This document shows, piece after piece, positions 39,856 to 39,955 of a stretch of 39,955 nt of DNA. How positions within the stretch are numbered: position 1 is the stretch's first letter; each line of letters starts with the position of its first letter. This stretch comes from Gammaproteobacteria bacterium (lineage in GTDB: Bacteria > Pseudomonadota > Gammaproteobacteria > UBA4575): positions 1-39,955 of the forward strand of contig JAPOYL010000011.1 of NCBI GenBank assembly GCA_026706595.1, read 5' to 3'. Both the position numbers and the translations under genes were made by a program. Below the pieces are notes generated by a model, which saw nothing but the letters and a program-made list of their open reading frames with translations, did not search any database and was not told where the DNA came from.

Positions 39856-39955
39856 TCAGTATTTCAGGTCCCTGTGCCGGACCAGCACATGCATGTCTGC
39901 AGTCGCTCTAAAGCGGTCTGCCAGAAACTCTGTGATGTGTACCGAGCGGTGTTGG
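39856..39955 (-). CDS. rapZ: RapZ, C-terminal end (cut by the window)
   Basis: The last 32 codons are open on the minus strand to a TGA at 39856-39858. The translation includes QHRSVHITEFLADRF and ends in VRHRDLKY, which fits the C-terminus of RapZ (the HRSV motif and the RHR ending). RapZ is an RNase adapter that controls small-RNA decay in enterobacteria. The rest lies beyond the window. Confidence 0.8.
   Translation of the reverse strand, partial: QHRSVHITEFLADRFRATADMHVLVRHRDLKY

Overview
The window looks like chromosome of a sulfur-oxidising gammaproteobacterium. The main evidence is a complete oxidative (reverse) dissimilatory sulfite reductase locus, dsrABEFHCMKJOPNR, with a separately placed dsrL. 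The presence of dsrEFH and dsrL marks the sulfur-oxidising version of the pathway. The right-hand housekeeping genes (metG divergent from apbC, dcd, and rapZ-ptsIIA-ptsH-ptsI-mgtE) have a gammaproteobacterial layout. I cannot name genus or species. No rRNA, tRNA, insertion sequence, transposase or CRISPR array was seen.

Layout. (1) 1-6398 is an accessory flank tied to sulfur oxidation. It holds a DsrC-like paralogue, dsrL on the opposite strand, a small conserved-looking hypothetical and a PKHD-type hydroxylase. It also holds a leftward five-gene string: TauD-like dioxygenase, a 58-residue protein, a stand-alone Cas6/Cmx6-like protein, a cysteine-free DsrC homologue and a 67-residue protein. 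(2) 6399-6729 is the divergent control region, with a perfect 18-bp palindrome just upstream of dsrA. (3) 6730-17426 is the dsr operon. (4) 17721-20313 encodes a soluble NarX-like kinase, a NarL-type regulator and a rhodanese. (5) 20328-25200 has an S24-fold protein, then nrdAB behind an NrdR-like box and ended by a strong terminator. (6) 25336-28493 has an SDR, a BtuB-like receptor and a PduO-type cobalamin adenosyltransferase. (7) 28504-33968 on the minus strand has metG, an RnfB-like ferredoxin, nth and an hvfX-hvfB-hvfC (DoxX, MNIO, HvfC) set with no precursor peptide in view. (8) 34132-39955 has apbC, dcd, mgtE and a regulatory PTS (EIIA, HPr, EI) with the tail of rapZ.

How they work together. 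In the established model, a DsrC persulfide/trisulfide is loaded through DsrEFH (sulfur relay). It is handled by DsrL/DsrAB, which oxidises the sulfur to sulfite with electrons going to NAD(P)+. The membrane complex DsrMKJOP recycles DsrC and feeds electrons to the quinone pool. DsrN modifies siroheme and DsrR is a maturation factor. Distinctive here are three DsrC-family proteins with two, one and no redox cysteines, a displaced dsrL, and a Cas6-fold protein embedded beside them without any CRISPR array. The best candidate for something undescribed is the leftward 3880-6398 gene string; the orphan MNIO set at 28504-30857 is second.
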